Origin: Streptomyces sp. NBC_01351
Lineage (GTDB): Bacteria; Actinomycetota; Actinomycetes; Streptomycetales; Streptomycetaceae
Direction of reading: 5' to 3'
DNA: 64,000 bases
NCBI RefSeq assembly: GCF_036237315.1
Contig: NZ_CP108356.1
Location: 868,001-932,000 of the forward strand
In this document: positions 1-8,748 of the stretch, one piece after another
How the letters are laid out: every line of letters starts with the position of its first letter
Numbering within the stretch: the stretch's first letter is position 1
Translations under genes and position numbers: made by a program
Notes under the pieces: generated by a model
The model's input: only the letters and a program-made list of their open reading frames with translations
Told to the model about the DNA's origin: nothing
Databases searched by the model: none

Positions 1-45
1 CAGGTAGCCGCACCGCACCCCGTCACAACCGGCAGGAGACCCGCC

Positions 46-459
46 ATGAACGACTCGATGCTGAACCTGGCAGTGGACTACCCGCTGCTGAACATGTTCT
101 GGACCATGATGATGATCTTCCTCTGGGTCCTCTGGTTCATGCTCCTCTTCCGCGTCATCGGCGACATCTTCCGCGACGACGAGCTGAGCGGCTGGGGCAA
201 GTCGGGATGGACCATCTTCGTGATCATCCTGCCCTTCCTCGGCGTGTTCGTGTACCTCATCGCCCGCGGGCGCGGGATGGGCGAACGCGAGCTGAAGCGG
301 GCCCAGGCGAACGAGCAGGCATTCCGCTCCTACGTACGCGAGAGCGCCGGACCCACGAGCGCCGCCGAGGAACTGACCCGGCTCGCCGAACTCAAGAACC
401 GCGGCGACATCACGGCAGCCGAATACGAACAGGCCAAGGCCAAAGCCCTCGCGACTTGA
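46..459 (+). CDS. SHOCT-domain membrane protein with PLDc_N-like N-terminus
   Basis: The 137-residue product has two hydrophobic segments (about residues 16-38 and 55-74), then a charged linker and a C-terminal SHOCT motif (about 108-136, ending in an L-K-N-R-G-D-I-T...Y-E-Q-A-K-A-K pattern). Such proteins are small envelope proteins of unknown role; SHOCT is thought to mediate oligomerisation. The ATG follows a GGCAGGAGA ribosome-binding site. A paralogue at 2735-3025 shares its leader sequence and most of the protein but lacks the first membrane segment. No operon partner is apparent. Confidence 0.85.
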   Translation: MNDSMLNLAVDYPLLNMFWTMMMIFLWVLWFMLLFRVIGDIFRDDELSGWGKSGWTIFVIILPFLGVFVYLIARGRGMGERELKRAQANEQAFRSYVRESAGPTSAAEELTRLAELKNRGDITAAEYEQAKAKALAT

Positions 460-483
460 TCGGGACTGATGCTGACTAATCGC

Positions 484-532
484 TTGTCTGCTCCCTGCCC
501 GCTCATCGCAGGTCAGGGGCGGTGTCCGCAGA
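484..532 (+). repeat. Degenerate direct repeat, copy A
   Basis: This stretch matches 4560-4605 closely. Both begin TTGTCTrCTCCCTGCC, then after a short variable gap continue GCAGGTCArGGGCGGTsTCCGCAGA. About 41 positions align with about four mismatches. Copy A ends exactly where the DUF2252 remnant becomes readable, which suggests a rearrangement scar. It resembles no insertion-sequence end that I recognise. Confidence 0.55.
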
Positions 533-1162
533 GTTCCGGGGACTGATCGAGCGGTACGGAGTCACGCTGCCGTCCGACCGGCGCGCCCTCCTGGAGGACT
601 ACCAGCTGGGGGACGTCGCCCGCAAGGTGGTCGGGGTCGGCAGAGGCGGCACCCGGTGCTGGATCTTCCTGCTCCTCGGACGGGACGGTGGGACCCGTTG
701 TTCCTGCAGGCCAAGGAGGCCGACACGTCCGTGCTCGCCGACCACGTCGGGGCGAGCCAGTACCGGAACCAGGGCGAGCGCGTGGTCGCGGGACAGCGTT
801 TGATGCAGGCGGCGAGCGACATGTTCCTCGGCTGGGAGCGGGTGGAGGGGATCGACGGCAAGCGACGCGACTTCTACATCCGCCGGCTGCACGACTGGAA
901 GGGCATCGCGATGCCGGAGCAGATGTCGCCCCGTCAGCTGGAAACGTTCGGTGGTGTCTGCGGCATCACCCTGGCCCGCGCGCATGCGCGGTCCGGTGAC
1001 CGGATCGCGATCGCCTCCTACCTGGGCAGCGGCGACTCCTTCGACCGGGCCCTCGTGACCTTCGCGGAGGCGTACGCCGACCAGAACGAGCGCGACCACC
1101 AGGCACTGGTCGACGCGGTGCGCGAGGGACGGCTGCCTGCGGAGGAACTCCCGGCCGACTGA
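522..1162 (+). pseudogene. DUF2252 family protein, N-terminally truncated and frameshifted
   Basis: Two reading frames together give the C-terminal half of a DUF2252 protein. Frame one (522 to about 690) reads LEDYQLGDVARKVVGVG then TRCWIFLLLGRDG. Frame two (about 688-1162) continues DPLFLQAKEADTSVLADHVG, then a VVAGQRLMQAASD motif and IRRLHDWKG. Joining them needs one restored base near 690 (an apparent 1-bp deletion). Intact family members are about 430-460 residues, so roughly the first half is missing as well. The family is kinase-like but functionally uncharacterised. This copy should be non-functional. Confidence 0.75.
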
Positions 1163-1502
1163 CGGACCCGCGGACCACTCGACCCCACACGTGGGGTGGC
1201 TGATCAGTGGCGGGAAGGTCCACCGTTCCGGGCTCGTGGAAAAAGCCCAGCTCCGGAGAGTCGCGGACACGGCGAGCCGGCACTTTCTTCCCTGAAAGCA
1301 GCCACCACTGGGTGAAGGGACCGCAAACCCGGTCGGGCGAGGCATGCGCTGGGGCGGCCCATCCCCAGGGGTCCCACTCGCACGGCTCGGTACGAGAATT
1401 CCGCCTGCACGAAACGCGCCCGAGGAGCACCGGATTGCGTCTCATTGTGTGGCAATCGCCCTTCACCAGGGTGATCACATCTGGTTCGGGGTACCACCCA
1501 GC
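1163..1502. other. Intergenic, no gene seen
   Basis: These 340 bases lie between the DUF2252 remnant and the carboxylate-amine ligase. Base composition is slightly less GC-rich than the neighbouring genes. The short open frames here do not resemble proteins. The region probably carries the promoter of the downstream gene, but I see no convincing -35/-10 pair. Confidence 0.5.
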
Positions 1503-2597
1503 ATGATCACCGTTGGGGTCGAAGAGGAGTATTTGCTGGTCGACCCGGAAACACTCCTTCCCACTCCGCTCGTGCAGGAGGTGCGTGCAACGGCCCGCCT
1601 GGCCCCGATCGCGGAAGAGCGAGAGGTCCAGGACGAGCTGCTGCAGGCTCAGATCGAAGTCGCCACCCCTGTGTGCACGGACCTCGTGGAGGTAGGAGGC
1701 CATCTCCTGCGGTTGCGCCAGGCAGTCGCCGCCGCCGCGCAGGCGAACGGCTGCCGCATCGCTGTCTCTGCCACCGCGCCGGTCAGGACCGCCTCGCCCG
1801 TACCCATCACCCGCACCGCGAGGTACGTGAAGATGCAGCAAGAGGCCCGATTGCTGGTCGATGAGCAGCTGATCTGCGGGATGCACGTCCATGTGGGGAT
1901 GCCCGACCGCGAGACCGGGGTGGCCGTCCTGAACCGGCTGCGCGTCTGGCTTCCGACGTTGTTGGCGATGTCCGCGAACGGGCCTCTTTGGGACGGGCGG
2001 GACACAGGGTTCGCCAGCTGGCGCACGATCATCTTCGGCCGCTGGCCGGTCAGCGGCCCGCCACCCCATTTCGCGGGGCTCGCGGACTACGAGGCGCGCG
2101 CCGATGCGCTGGTGGAACCCGGGGTGATCCCGGACCGGGGGCAGCTGTACTGGCAGGCCCGGCTCTCCGAGCGCTACCCGACCATCGAGGTGCGCTGCTG
2201 TGACGTGCAGCTGGAGGCGGACGACGCGGTGATACTCGCAGGTGTCGTCCGCGGGCTCGCCGCCACCGCGGTCGCCGAGGAGAAGGCGGGAGTCGCTCTC
2301 GTGCCGTGCCGGCCGGAGTTCCTGCAGGCCGCTACGTGGCATGCGGCCAGACACGGCCTGGGCAGCACGCTGGTGGACCCGACGGGCCGACTACGGAGCA
2401 GCGGGGACGTGCTGTGCGCGCTCCTCCGGTACATCGGCCCCGCCCTCGAAGGCAACGGTGATCACCGCGAGGTGACCTCGCTTGTCCACCGGCTGCTCCA
2501 GCGGGGAACGTCGGCCGACCGCCAGCGCCGCGCCCTGGCCGAAGCCGGCCTGCCGGCGGTCGGCGCGCTGATCACCGCAGGAGCCACTACCGCGTGA
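1503..2597 (+). CDS. ybdK: Carboxylate-amine ligase, YbdK / GCS2 family
   Basis: The 364-residue product starts [20 protein letters not shown], the glutamate-cysteine ligase type 2 signature, with the acidic triad at residues 7-9 typical of the metal/ATP site. The motif [11 protein letters not shown] follows in mid-protein, and a W-P-x-S-G-P-P-P-H-F segment fits the family. Length fits YbdK-like weak gamma-glutamylcysteine ligases (about 370 aa). The frame is open further upstream, but the family N-terminus begins at this ATG. The natural substrate of actinobacterial members is unknown. A hairpin at 2663-2683 follows the gene, which appears to stand alone. Confidence 0.85.
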   Translation: MITVGVEEEYLLVDPETLLPTPLVQEVRATARLAPIAEEREVQDELLQAQIEVATPVCTDLVEVGGHLLRLRQAVAAAAQANGCRIAVSATAPVRTASPVPITRTARYVKMQQEARLLVDEQLICGMHVHVGMPDRETGVAVLNRLRVWLPTLLAMSANGPLWDGRDTGFASWRTIIFGRWPVSGPPPHFAGLADYEARADALVEPGVIPDRGQLYWQARLSERYPTIEVRCCDVQLEADDAVILAGVVRGLAATAVAEEKAGVALVPCRPEFLQAATWHAARHGLGSTLVDPTGRLRSSGDVLCALLRYIGPALEGNGDHREVTSLVHRLLQRGTSADRQRRALAEAGLPAVGALITAGATTA

Positions 2598-2662
2598 GCT
2601 TGCCGGGATTGAGGATCAAAGCGTGTTGAACCCGGCTCGGGTATTGCGGGCCTGGCAGATCG

Positions 2663-2683
2663 GGTCGGCCCTGAAGGCCGACC
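2663..2683 (+). terminator. Hairpin downstream of ybdK-like gene
   Basis: GGTCGGCC, loop CTGAA, GGCCGACC forms a perfect 8-bp stem 65 bp after the stop codon. No U-tract follows, as is usual for actinomycete terminators. Confidence 0.5.
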
Positions 2684-2734
2684 GGCTTGGTTCCGGGGTC
2701 AAGCGCCCCCGTCACAGCCGACAGGAGACCGACC

Positions 2735-3025
2735 ATGAAGGACTCGATGCTGGGCGGATGGGGCAGGGCGGGATGGCTCATCTTCGTGATCCTGGTGCCG
2801 TTCCTGGGCGTGTTCGTGTACGTGATCGCCCGCGGGCGTGGAATGGGCGAACGCGAATTGAAGCGGGCCCAGCGGAACGAGGAGGAGTTCCGCTCCTACG
2901 TGCGCCAGAGTGCCGGGTCCGGCGGCCAAGCGGAGGAACTGTCCCGGCTCGCCGATCTCAAGAACCGCGGCGAGATCACGGAAGTCGAGTTCGAACAGGC
3001 GAAGGCCAAGTTCCTCACGACCTGA
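2735..3025 (+). CDS. SHOCT-domain protein, short paralogue with one membrane segment
   Basis: The 96-residue protein begins MKDSMLGGWGRAGWLIFVIL and is collinear with the 137-residue protein at 46-459, except that the stretch equivalent to residues 7-48 of that protein (the first hydrophobic segment) is absent. The SHOCT motif at the end (LKNRGEITEVEFEQAKAKF) is intact. The leaders match too: both genes have GTCACAaCCGgCAGGAGACc-type sequence before the ATG, so the copy arose by duplication followed by in-frame deletion. Open frame upstream of 2735 is not needed. Confidence 0.8.
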   Translation: MKDSMLGGWGRAGWLIFVILVPFLGVFVYVIARGRGMGERELKRAQRNEEEFRSYVRQSAGSGGQAEELSRLADLKNRGEITEVEFEQAKAKFLTT

Positions 3026-3076
3026 TCGGGCCGGCGACCGGCCTGCGGAGACCACCACCTACGCCAGGGGCCCCCG

Positions 3077-4051
3077 TCAGGGACAGGCGCCGGCCGGGTC
3101 ATCGTGGACGAGGGCGCAGACCATCTGTGCGCCGCGCCGGTGATCGGGGTACTTCGCAAGCAGCTCGGCCTTGAAGTCGTTCCATTGGCGGGTGATCTCG
3201 GCGGTGGCCCCGGCCGTCGCGCGCCGGAAGTTGTCGCCCGTCTTCGAGCGGGCGGAGGCTGGGGTGTCCTTGTTGAGGGCGCGGTTGTGGGCGACACGGC
3301 CGTCGCAGTCGGCGGGCTTGACGCCGGTGGAATCGAAGTCGGGGTAGCAGCCTGTGGCGAGCTCCGCGGGGATGCGCTCACGGGCGTCCCGGGTCCAGTC
3401 GGCGTCGTTCATGGCGCTGTAGCGGCGAATGTCGAGGAACGGCGCCACGTCCGTACGCTCCAGGCCGGGCGGGTTGTCGAGGCCGATCGGGCCGGGCGCG
3501 GGCCGATCGCTCCAGTTGGAATGAGAGTAGAAGTCCTCGAGCTGGTGCCACCCGCGACCGAGCTGTTCGAGGACGGCACACTTGGCCCGCCCGGGCTTCT
3601 CCTCCCACGTGCAGGGGGAGGACAGGTCGCTCTGGTCGGCGCGCACCTTGCCGTCAGCGTCGACGAGGCCGTCGGCGGCCTCCAACGCGTTGCGGAAGCG
3701 GGTGACGGAGGTACGGATGCACGCGATGAGCTCGGTGGTGGCCTCGTCCCGGGTCCGTGGGTAGTCGGGGGCGTAGCGGGGGGCGAGGTAGTCAGCGTTG
3801 TCGCAGTGCAGGGGGCCGACATCGAAGTACGGCGGGCGGTCATTGGCGTTGATCGCCCCGTCCTGAGCGTCGGCCATCTCTGTCAGCGTGACGGGCTCCC
3901 AGGGGAGTGCCGCCCTGGTGATGTCCTCGTGGTTGCCACCAGTGAAGGCGTGGGCCGCGCCGATCGGCACGGTGGCCAGAACGGCAGCCAGAAGGGCTGC
4001 GCGAGCCGTGCAGGACGTTCGGGGCAGGCCGGGCGGCATACGGCGGGGCAT
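3077..4051 (-). CDS. Secreted CinY-like protein with HxLEDFYSHSNW motif
   Basis: The 324-residue product has a Sec-type signal peptide (basic MPRRMPPGLPRTSCTAR, hydrophobic LLAAVLATVPIG, cut after AHA near residue 35). The mature protein carries a His near its N-terminus (GGNHEDITRAAL) and the motif WHQLEDFYSHSNWSD at about residues 168-182. Both are typical of CinY-like proteins and of zinc-dependent phospholipase C/HET-C-like folds, where histidines bind metal. It contains several cysteine pairs, consistent with an exported protein. Function is unproven; a lipid or cell-envelope hydrolase is the best guess. It is convergent with the short SHOCT gene. Confidence 0.7.
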   Translation of the reverse strand: MPRRMPPGLPRTSCTARAALLAAVLATVPIGAAHAFTGGNHEDITRAALPWEPVTLTEMADAQDGAINANDRPPYFDVGPLHCDNADYLAPRYAPDYPRTRDEATTELIACIRTSVTRFRNALEAADGLVDADGKVRADQSDLSSPCTWEEKPGRAKCAVLEQLGRGWHQLEDFYSHSNWSDRPAPGPIGLDNPPGLERTDVAPFLDIRRYSAMNDADWTRDARERIPAELATGCYPDFDSTGVKPADCDGRVAHNRALNKDTPASARSKTGDNFRRATAGATAEITRQWNDFKAELLAKYPDHRRGAQMVCALVHDDPAGACP

Positions 4052-4660
4052 ACGAAGCTCCAGGCGTGCTGGGGACGTGGGCGGCGGGGCGGCATGGTTC
4101 CTGACCCCCGTTGCGGACAGCCGCGATCTGGCGTCAGGCGGATTCCGGAGGTCTCCTGGTCTGCACCCGAAAGGGAGCCGCTCGACGGGGATCCCGGTCT
4201 ATGGCTGGGCGCGGCGGGCTGCAGGCGTTTCCCCGGCCGCGAGAGTACAACCATGCCTCCATGCTGCGCGTCCGTCCCCGGCCCCGCATCTCTTTCGGCC
4301 CCGAGACGGGGCTTCTGACCTCCGGTCCGGCGACTGTTGCGCCTGCCGAAGACATGACAATGCCCTTGTTTTGTCGGCGTAGCCGGTGATGCAGGAACGG
4401 ACCTTGCAGGGCAGTCAAGGGATCTTCAGCGGAACAGCAAACTCGGCCAGAAGGCCGACGTGTGTGCTTCATCGTGGCGGATCACGGCCCACACCCTCGT
4501 CATCCGATGGATGACTGCACCGGTGTCGCCGGCGGGTAAGGCCAGGCGCAGGCACCGTTTTGTCTACTCCCTGCCTCTTTGCAGGTCAAGGGCGGTCTCC
4601 GCAGATTACGACCAATCGCCTGTTCGGTCAGCAGGCACCGAGTAGAAAGGGACTCCGGGC
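4052..4660. other. Intergenic region between divergent genes
   Basis: About 600 bases separate the CinY-like gene (minus) and the propeller-like gene (plus). The region contains repeat copy B (4560-4605), a small CCCCG-AGA-CGGGG hairpin near 4300, and some less GC-rich stretches near 4340-4460 that may hold promoters. No coding pattern was convincing. Confidence 0.5.
4560..4605 (+). repeat. Degenerate direct repeat, copy B
   Basis: Partner of the copy at 484-532, in the same orientation and about 4.1 kb away. The block between the copies contains the DUF2252 remnant, the ybdK-like gene, the short SHOCT gene and the CinY-like gene. Copy B lies about 55 bp upstream of the next gene start. Confidence 0.55.
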
Positions 4661-6556
4661 ATGGCCGACCGGTCGCGCCCGGTCGGATCGAAGGGGAGTG
4701 GCATGCCGAACGCCGGGGACCTGACGCCCAAGGAGCGGCTGGAGCGGCTGCGGGGGGCGCTGACGGGGGCGGGGGGCCTTTCGGGGCGCCGACACGGGAA
4801 CGTGCTGATCGGGGCGGCGTTACACGCGGCGGACCGGCTGCGGGCCGGGCAGGCGCCGACGGATCTGGAGAGCCTCCTGCTGGACGTACTGCGGACGGTG
4901 CTGTCGGAGCAGGAGCTACGCGACTGGGGGCGGATCTACCGCGAGACCCTCACCGCGCACGGTCGACCGGACGTGGTGGCAGCGGAACTGGCGAGTCGTC
5001 AGGCAATGCGCGGATACGGAATGGCGGATCTGCGCGCCGGAGCACGGGAGTTGTCTGAGGAGGCGATCGCCTGCCCGAACGTGTCCTTCCTGAGCGCCGA
5101 GGCGCTGGCGGAGGGCGCGCCCTTGTGTTCGGCGGAGTTCGCCGCCGGGGTACGGGAGTCGGGTTTCGGCGTCTTCGGCTTCGCCGGTGCCGCTCGGGGC
5201 AACGAGACGGTCCCGGAGGCGGGTTCGTTCCGGGCGACGTGGGAGGTGCGGAGCCTTGCCGAGAAGCCCCTCTCGGAGGTGCTCTACGACGGACCCGGCT
5301 CCGACCGGCTCTCATTCGCGATCCACGGCGAAACGGAGCCGTACGACGAGTTGATTCGCGGGCTCGGTGAGCTCACCCGTGCCTGCAACGCGGCGGTGGC
5401 CGGTCTGGAGACCGACGATCGCCTCGTGCCCGGGAAGGTCTTCGTAGGCGTGGCCTGGGAGGTGATGAGGCTGTTCGTCTTCCTCAAGGAGCAACTGGGC
5501 GGCCACGACGACGATCCGTCGCATGTCGACCTGGGCTTCACCTTCGGCCGCGGCGACACCGCCGTGCTGTTCCACCGGCGCGAAGTCGAGCTGGATCTCA
5601 AGGGCGACGGCGGCGGCTCCGCGCTGCGGCTCAGGTACAGCGGCGAGCGGCCTTCCTTCCGCTCCGGTGATCTGGAGTACGCCACGTACCGCGCCACCCA
5701 CCGGGCGGCAGGGCACGTCTCGACGCGGCCGTCCCCGTGGAGCGCGCCCATCCCCCTGGACCTGCAGAGCGTCACCGCGCCGACCCTGGCCGCCTACCGC
5801 GGCAGCCTGTACGCGGTCTTCGCCCGCCCCGGCGACCAGCTGCTGATGTGGAGCCGGTTGGACGGCGGCACCTGGAGCGCCCCGGCGCGGATCGGCAGTT
5901 CGGGCAGTTCGGGCAGTTCGGGCAGTTCGCAGCGTGCGGCCCTCACCGTGCACGGGGACCGGCTGTACTCCTTCCACACCACGCCGGCCGGCGACGTCCT
6001 GTGGAGCTGCTTCGACGGCTCCGCGTGGACCCGGGAAGTGCGGGTGGACGGCTGGGACAGTCCCGTGTCGCCCGCCGTGGCCTCACACGACGGAGATCTC
6101 TGGGTCAGCCACCGCGACCACGACAAGAGGATCCACGTCGACAGGTTCGGCAAGGACCACCGCAGCGACTACGGCCATCGCTTCGACGGCTCGGTGAGCG
6201 ACAGCGCCCCCGCACTCGTCTCCACGGGCGGCGCCTTGTGGGTCGCCCACCGCGGCCTCGACGACAAGGTCCACGTCAGGTTCAGCGACGCTCCGCTCAC
6301 CGCGGCCGACTGGCAGACCCACGACCCCGCGCACGACCTGCTGACCCACCGCAGCCCGACGCTCGTCGACCACCCCGGCCTCGGTCTCCATCTCCTGGCG
6401 CGCGGCGTCGACGGCAGGCTGCGCCTCGGCGTCCGCACCGACGGCGGCGGCTGGGGCGGAATCGACGCTCCCGCACACGACGGCGCCTTCCCCGCCCTGG
6501 ACGCCGGTGGCGCGGCCTTCCACAACGGCAAGCTGTACGTGATGTACCGCCGCTGA
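4661..6556 (+). CDS. Hypothetical protein with C-terminal propeller-like repeats
   Basis: The 631-residue protein has no recognisable signal peptide. Residues 20-350 form a hydrophilic domain that I do not recognise (motifs FGVFGFAGAARGNETVPE and VGVAWEVMRLFVFLKEQLGG). From about residue 365 there are repeated blades of about 45-50 residues, with recurring PTLAAYRGSLYAVF, AALTVHGDRLYSFH, PAVASHDGDLWVSH, PALVSTGGALWVAH and PALDAGGAAFHNGKLYVMY. This is typical of five- or six-bladed lectin/sialidase-like propellers. A Gly-Ser-Ser tract at about 411-423 joins two blades. An alternative ATG at 4703 has a stronger ribosome-binding site (GAAGGGGAG). A carbohydrate- or surface-binding role is inference only. 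Confidence 0.6.
   Translation: MADRSRPVGSKGSGMPNAGDLTPKERLERLRGALTGAGGLSGRRHGNVLIGAALHAADRLRAGQAPTDLESLLLDVLRTVLSEQELRDWGRIYRETLTAHGRPDVVAAELASRQAMRGYGMADLRAGARELSEEAIACPNVSFLSAEALAEGAPLCSAEFAAGVRESGFGVFGFAGAARGNETVPEAGSFRATWEVRSLAEKPLSEVLYDGPGSDRLSFAIHGETEPYDELIRGLGELTRACNAAVAGLETDDRLVPGKVFVGVAWEVMRLFVFLKEQLGGHDDDPSHVDLGFTFGRGDTAVLFHRREVELDLKGDGGGSALRLRYSGERPSFRSGDLEYATYRATHRAAGHVSTRPSPWSAPIPLDLQSVTAPTLAAYRGSLYAVFARPGDQLLMWSRLDGGTWSAPARIGSSGSSGSSGSSQRAALTVHGDRLYSFHTTPAGDVLWSCFDGSAWTREVRVDGWDSPVSPAVASHDGDLWVSHRDHDKRIHVDRFGKDHRSDYGHRFDGSVSDSAPALVSTGGALWVAHRGLDDKVHVRFSDAPLTAADWQTHDPAHDLLTHRSPTLVDHPGLGLHLLARGVDGRLRLGVRTDGGGWGGIDAPAHDGAFPALDAGGAAFHNGKLYVMYRR
5894..5929 (+). repeat. Perfect 4 x 9-bp tandem repeat inside a gene
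   Basis: The unit GGCAGTTCG is repeated four times without mismatch and encodes Ser-Ser-Gly repeats in a loop between propeller blades. Unit gain or loss keeps the frame. Confidence 0.9.
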
Positions 6557-6653
6557 GCGTGTCGGCCACCGACCACCGGCTACCGCCCACGTGGCCCCGG
6601 GCCAAGTTCACGACACTCCCCCGGACCGCGGCGGGGGATGGCACGATGCGTTC

Positions 6654-7856
6654 ATGCCCATATCCCATGTCAACAGCCGCCTGGCTCAGGCCGGGACGTC
6701 GATCTTCGCCGAGATGTCCACGCTCGCCGCCGAGACGGGCTCGATCAACCTGGGTCAGGGATTCCCCGACACCGATGGCCCCGCCGAGATCGCCCGGGCC
6801 GCCGCCGACGCGATCCTCGACGGCCGCGGGAACCAGTACCCGCCGGGCCCGGGCGTTCCCGAGCTCCGCGAATCCATCACACACCATCAGAAGCGTTTCT
6901 ACGGAATCGACTTGGACCCCGACTCCGAGGTGCTCGTCACCGCCGGTGCGACAGAGGCGATCGCCGCGTCACTGCTCGCCCTGCTCGAGCCCGGTGACGA
7001 GGTGATCGCCTTTGAGCCCACCTATGACTCCTACGCGGCGTGCATCGCCATGGCCGGTGGCACACACGTCCCGGTCACCCTGCATCCGCCGGCCTTCCGC
7101 CCCGATCTGGAGGCGCTGCGGGCCGCCGTCACCCCGCGCACCCGGATCCTGCTGCTCAACTCCCCCCACAATCCCACCGGAATGGTCCTCACCCGTGAGG
7201 AGCTGGCCTCGATCGCCGAACTCGCGGCGGAGCGCGATCTGCTGGTGATCTCGGACGAGGTGTACGAGCACCTCGTGTTCGGTGTGGAACACGTCCCGGT
7301 GTCCACGCTCCCGGGGATGCGCGAGCGCACCCTCACCATCGGCTCGGGCGGCAAGACCTTCTCCTTCACCGGCTGGAAGGTCGGCTGGGTGACCGGACCG
7401 GCCGCGCTGGTCTCGGCGGTCCGTACGGCCAAGCAGTTCCTCACCTACGTCTCCAGCGGGCCGTTCCAGTACGCGATGGCCGAGGCGCTGAAGCTGCCCG
7501 ACAGCTACTTCGGCGACCTGCAGCAGGATCTGCTGCTCAAGCGCGACCTGCTGGCCGATGGCCTGCGGGCCGCCGGGTTCGTGGTCTACCCGCCGGACGG
7601 CACGTACTTCATCACCGCGGGCATCAGGGGTCTCGGCGATGAGGACGGACTCGATTTCTGCCGGGCGCTGCCCGGGCGGTGCGGGGTGGCCGCCATCCCC
7701 AACCAGGTGTTCTACAGGGACCCCGGGGCGCAGGCCCTCGGCCTGGTCCGGTTCACGTTCTGCAAGAAGACCGGGGTGTTGACGGAGGCAGTGGAGCGGC
7801 TCGGCTCCCTCGCGGGAGCGGTGGGTGCGCCGGCCGGAGCACGGACCACCGCCTAG
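6654..7856 (+). CDS. PLP-dependent class I/II aminotransferase
   Basis: The 400-residue protein is a fold-type I aminotransferase: INLGQGFPDTDGP near the N-terminus, a NSPHNPTGMV motif, ISDEVYEHLVF (Asp and Tyr contacts to PLP), SGGKTFSFTGWKVGW containing the Schiff-base lysine, and a C-terminal VRFTFCKK with the substrate-carboxylate arginine. This resembles actinobacterial succinyldiaminopimelate or kynurenine-type (DapC/YbdL-like) enzymes; the substrate cannot be read from sequence. The ATG chosen matches the family N-terminus. The PPTase gene starts 9 bp after its stop, so the two are probably co-transcribed. It may or may not serve the biosynthetic cluster. Confidence 0.85.
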   Translation: MPISHVNSRLAQAGTSIFAEMSTLAAETGSINLGQGFPDTDGPAEIARAAADAILDGRGNQYPPGPGVPELRESITHHQKRFYGIDLDPDSEVLVTAGATEAIAASLLALLEPGDEVIAFEPTYDSYAACIAMAGGTHVPVTLHPPAFRPDLEALRAAVTPRTRILLLNSPHNPTGMVLTREELASIAELAAERDLLVISDEVYEHLVFGVEHVPVSTLPGMRERTLTIGSGGKTFSFTGWKVGWVTGPAALVSAVRTAKQFLTYVSSGPFQYAMAEALKLPDSYFGDLQQDLLLKRDLLADGLRAAGFVVYPPDGTYFITAGIRGLGDEDGLDFCRALPGRCGVAAIPNQVFYRDPGAQALGLVRFTFCKKTGVLTEAVERLGSLAGAVGAPAGARTTA

Positions 7857-7865
7857 GCCGGCCGG

Positions 7866-8582
7866 ATGACCGTCGAAGCGGCGCTGCGGGCGACCCGGCT
7901 GCACCCCGGGGCGTGGCCGCGTTCACTTCCCCTGCCCGCGGCCGGGGGCGGGCCCGAGCTCTGGCTGGTCCCGCCCGGGCCCCTGCGGACCGAGGTGGCC
8001 GCACTGGCCGGGTCGGTCCTGGACGGGGCCGAGAAGGAGCGTGCCGCGCGGCTGCGCAGGCAGGAGGACCGCGAGGCGTACATCGCCGCGCACGTGGGTC
8101 TGCGGCTGCTTCTCGGCGCCTACCTCGGCACTGCTGCCGCCGGGGTGCCGCTGTACCGGCTGCCGTGCACTTCGTGCGGCCGGCCGCACGGACGCCCCGC
8201 GGTGCACGGCGATCCGGTGCACTTCTCGCTCTCGCACGCCGACGGGCTCTGCCTGCTGGCCTTCGCCGCGACCACGGTCGGTGTGGACGTGGAGCCGGTG
8301 CCTGCCCCCGCCGTCGCGGAGGAACTCGCGGCGGCCCTGCACCCGAGGGAGAGCGCCGAGCTGCTCGCCCTGCCGCCGGTCCAGCGCACGAGGGCCTTCG
8401 CCCGGCTGTGGACCCGTAAGGAGGCCTACCTGAAGGGGCTCGGCACGGGGCTGAACCGCCTGCCCTCCCTGGACTACCTGGGAGGGTCGGCGGAGGGGGC
8501 CGCCACCGCGCCGCCGGGCTGGGCGGTGGCCGACATCGCCGTTGACGACGGCTACGCCGCCGCCGTGGCCTACCGCTGCTGA
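7866..8582 (+). CDS. 4'-phosphopantetheinyl transferase, Sfp type
   Basis: The 238-residue protein has the hallmarks of Sfp-type PPTases: HFSLSHADG (about 119-127), the metal-binding GVDVEP (139-144) and WTRKEAYLKG (182-191, with Lys185 and Glu186). Such enzymes transfer phosphopantetheine from CoA to carrier-protein serines. Here the likely partners are the carrier domains of the adjacent cluster: the didomain ligase at 20606, the PKS at 14931 and the free carrier at 13820. It is convergent with the minus-strand operon, separated by a repeat and terminator. Confidence 0.92.
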   Translation: MTVEAALRATRLHPGAWPRSLPLPAAGGGPELWLVPPGPLRTEVAALAGSVLDGAEKERAARLRRQEDREAYIAAHVGLRLLLGAYLGTAAAGVPLYRLPCTSCGRPHGRPAVHGDPVHFSLSHADGLCLLAFAATTVGVDVEPVPAPAVAEELAAALHPRESAELLALPPVQRTRAFARLWTRKEAYLKGLGTGLNRLPSLDYLGGSAEGAATAPPGWAVADIAVDDGYAAAVAYRC

Positions 8583-8622
8583 ACCGGGCCTGCTCCGGCC
8601 GCGATCCGGCCCGGCGGCCCAG

Positions 8623-8674
8623 CCCCGCAGGACGGCCCCGCAGGACGGCCCCGCAGGACGGCCCCGCAGGTCGG
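8623..8674 (+). repeat. 4 x 13-bp tandem repeat
   Basis: Three perfect copies of CCCCGCAGGACGG and a fourth with A to T (CCCCGCAGGTCGG) lie between the PPTase stop and the convergent operon end. The last copy runs into the terminator stem at 8670. Confidence 0.9.
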
Positions 8675-8703
8675 CTCCGAACCCTGTTCGGTCCGGAGCC
8701 GAC
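8670..8703. terminator. Bidirectional terminator hairpin
   Basis: GTCGGCTCCG (8670-8679) pairs perfectly with CGGAGCCGAC (8694-8703). Partial inner pairing (GAAC with GTTC) tightens the loop. It lies between two converging transcription units, 88 bp after the PPTase stop and 46 bp after the last minus-strand stop. Confidence 0.8.
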
Positions 8704-8748
8704 CAGCAGCGGGCCGGCCCGGTGGCGGCCGTTCCCGCGCGGCCGGGT

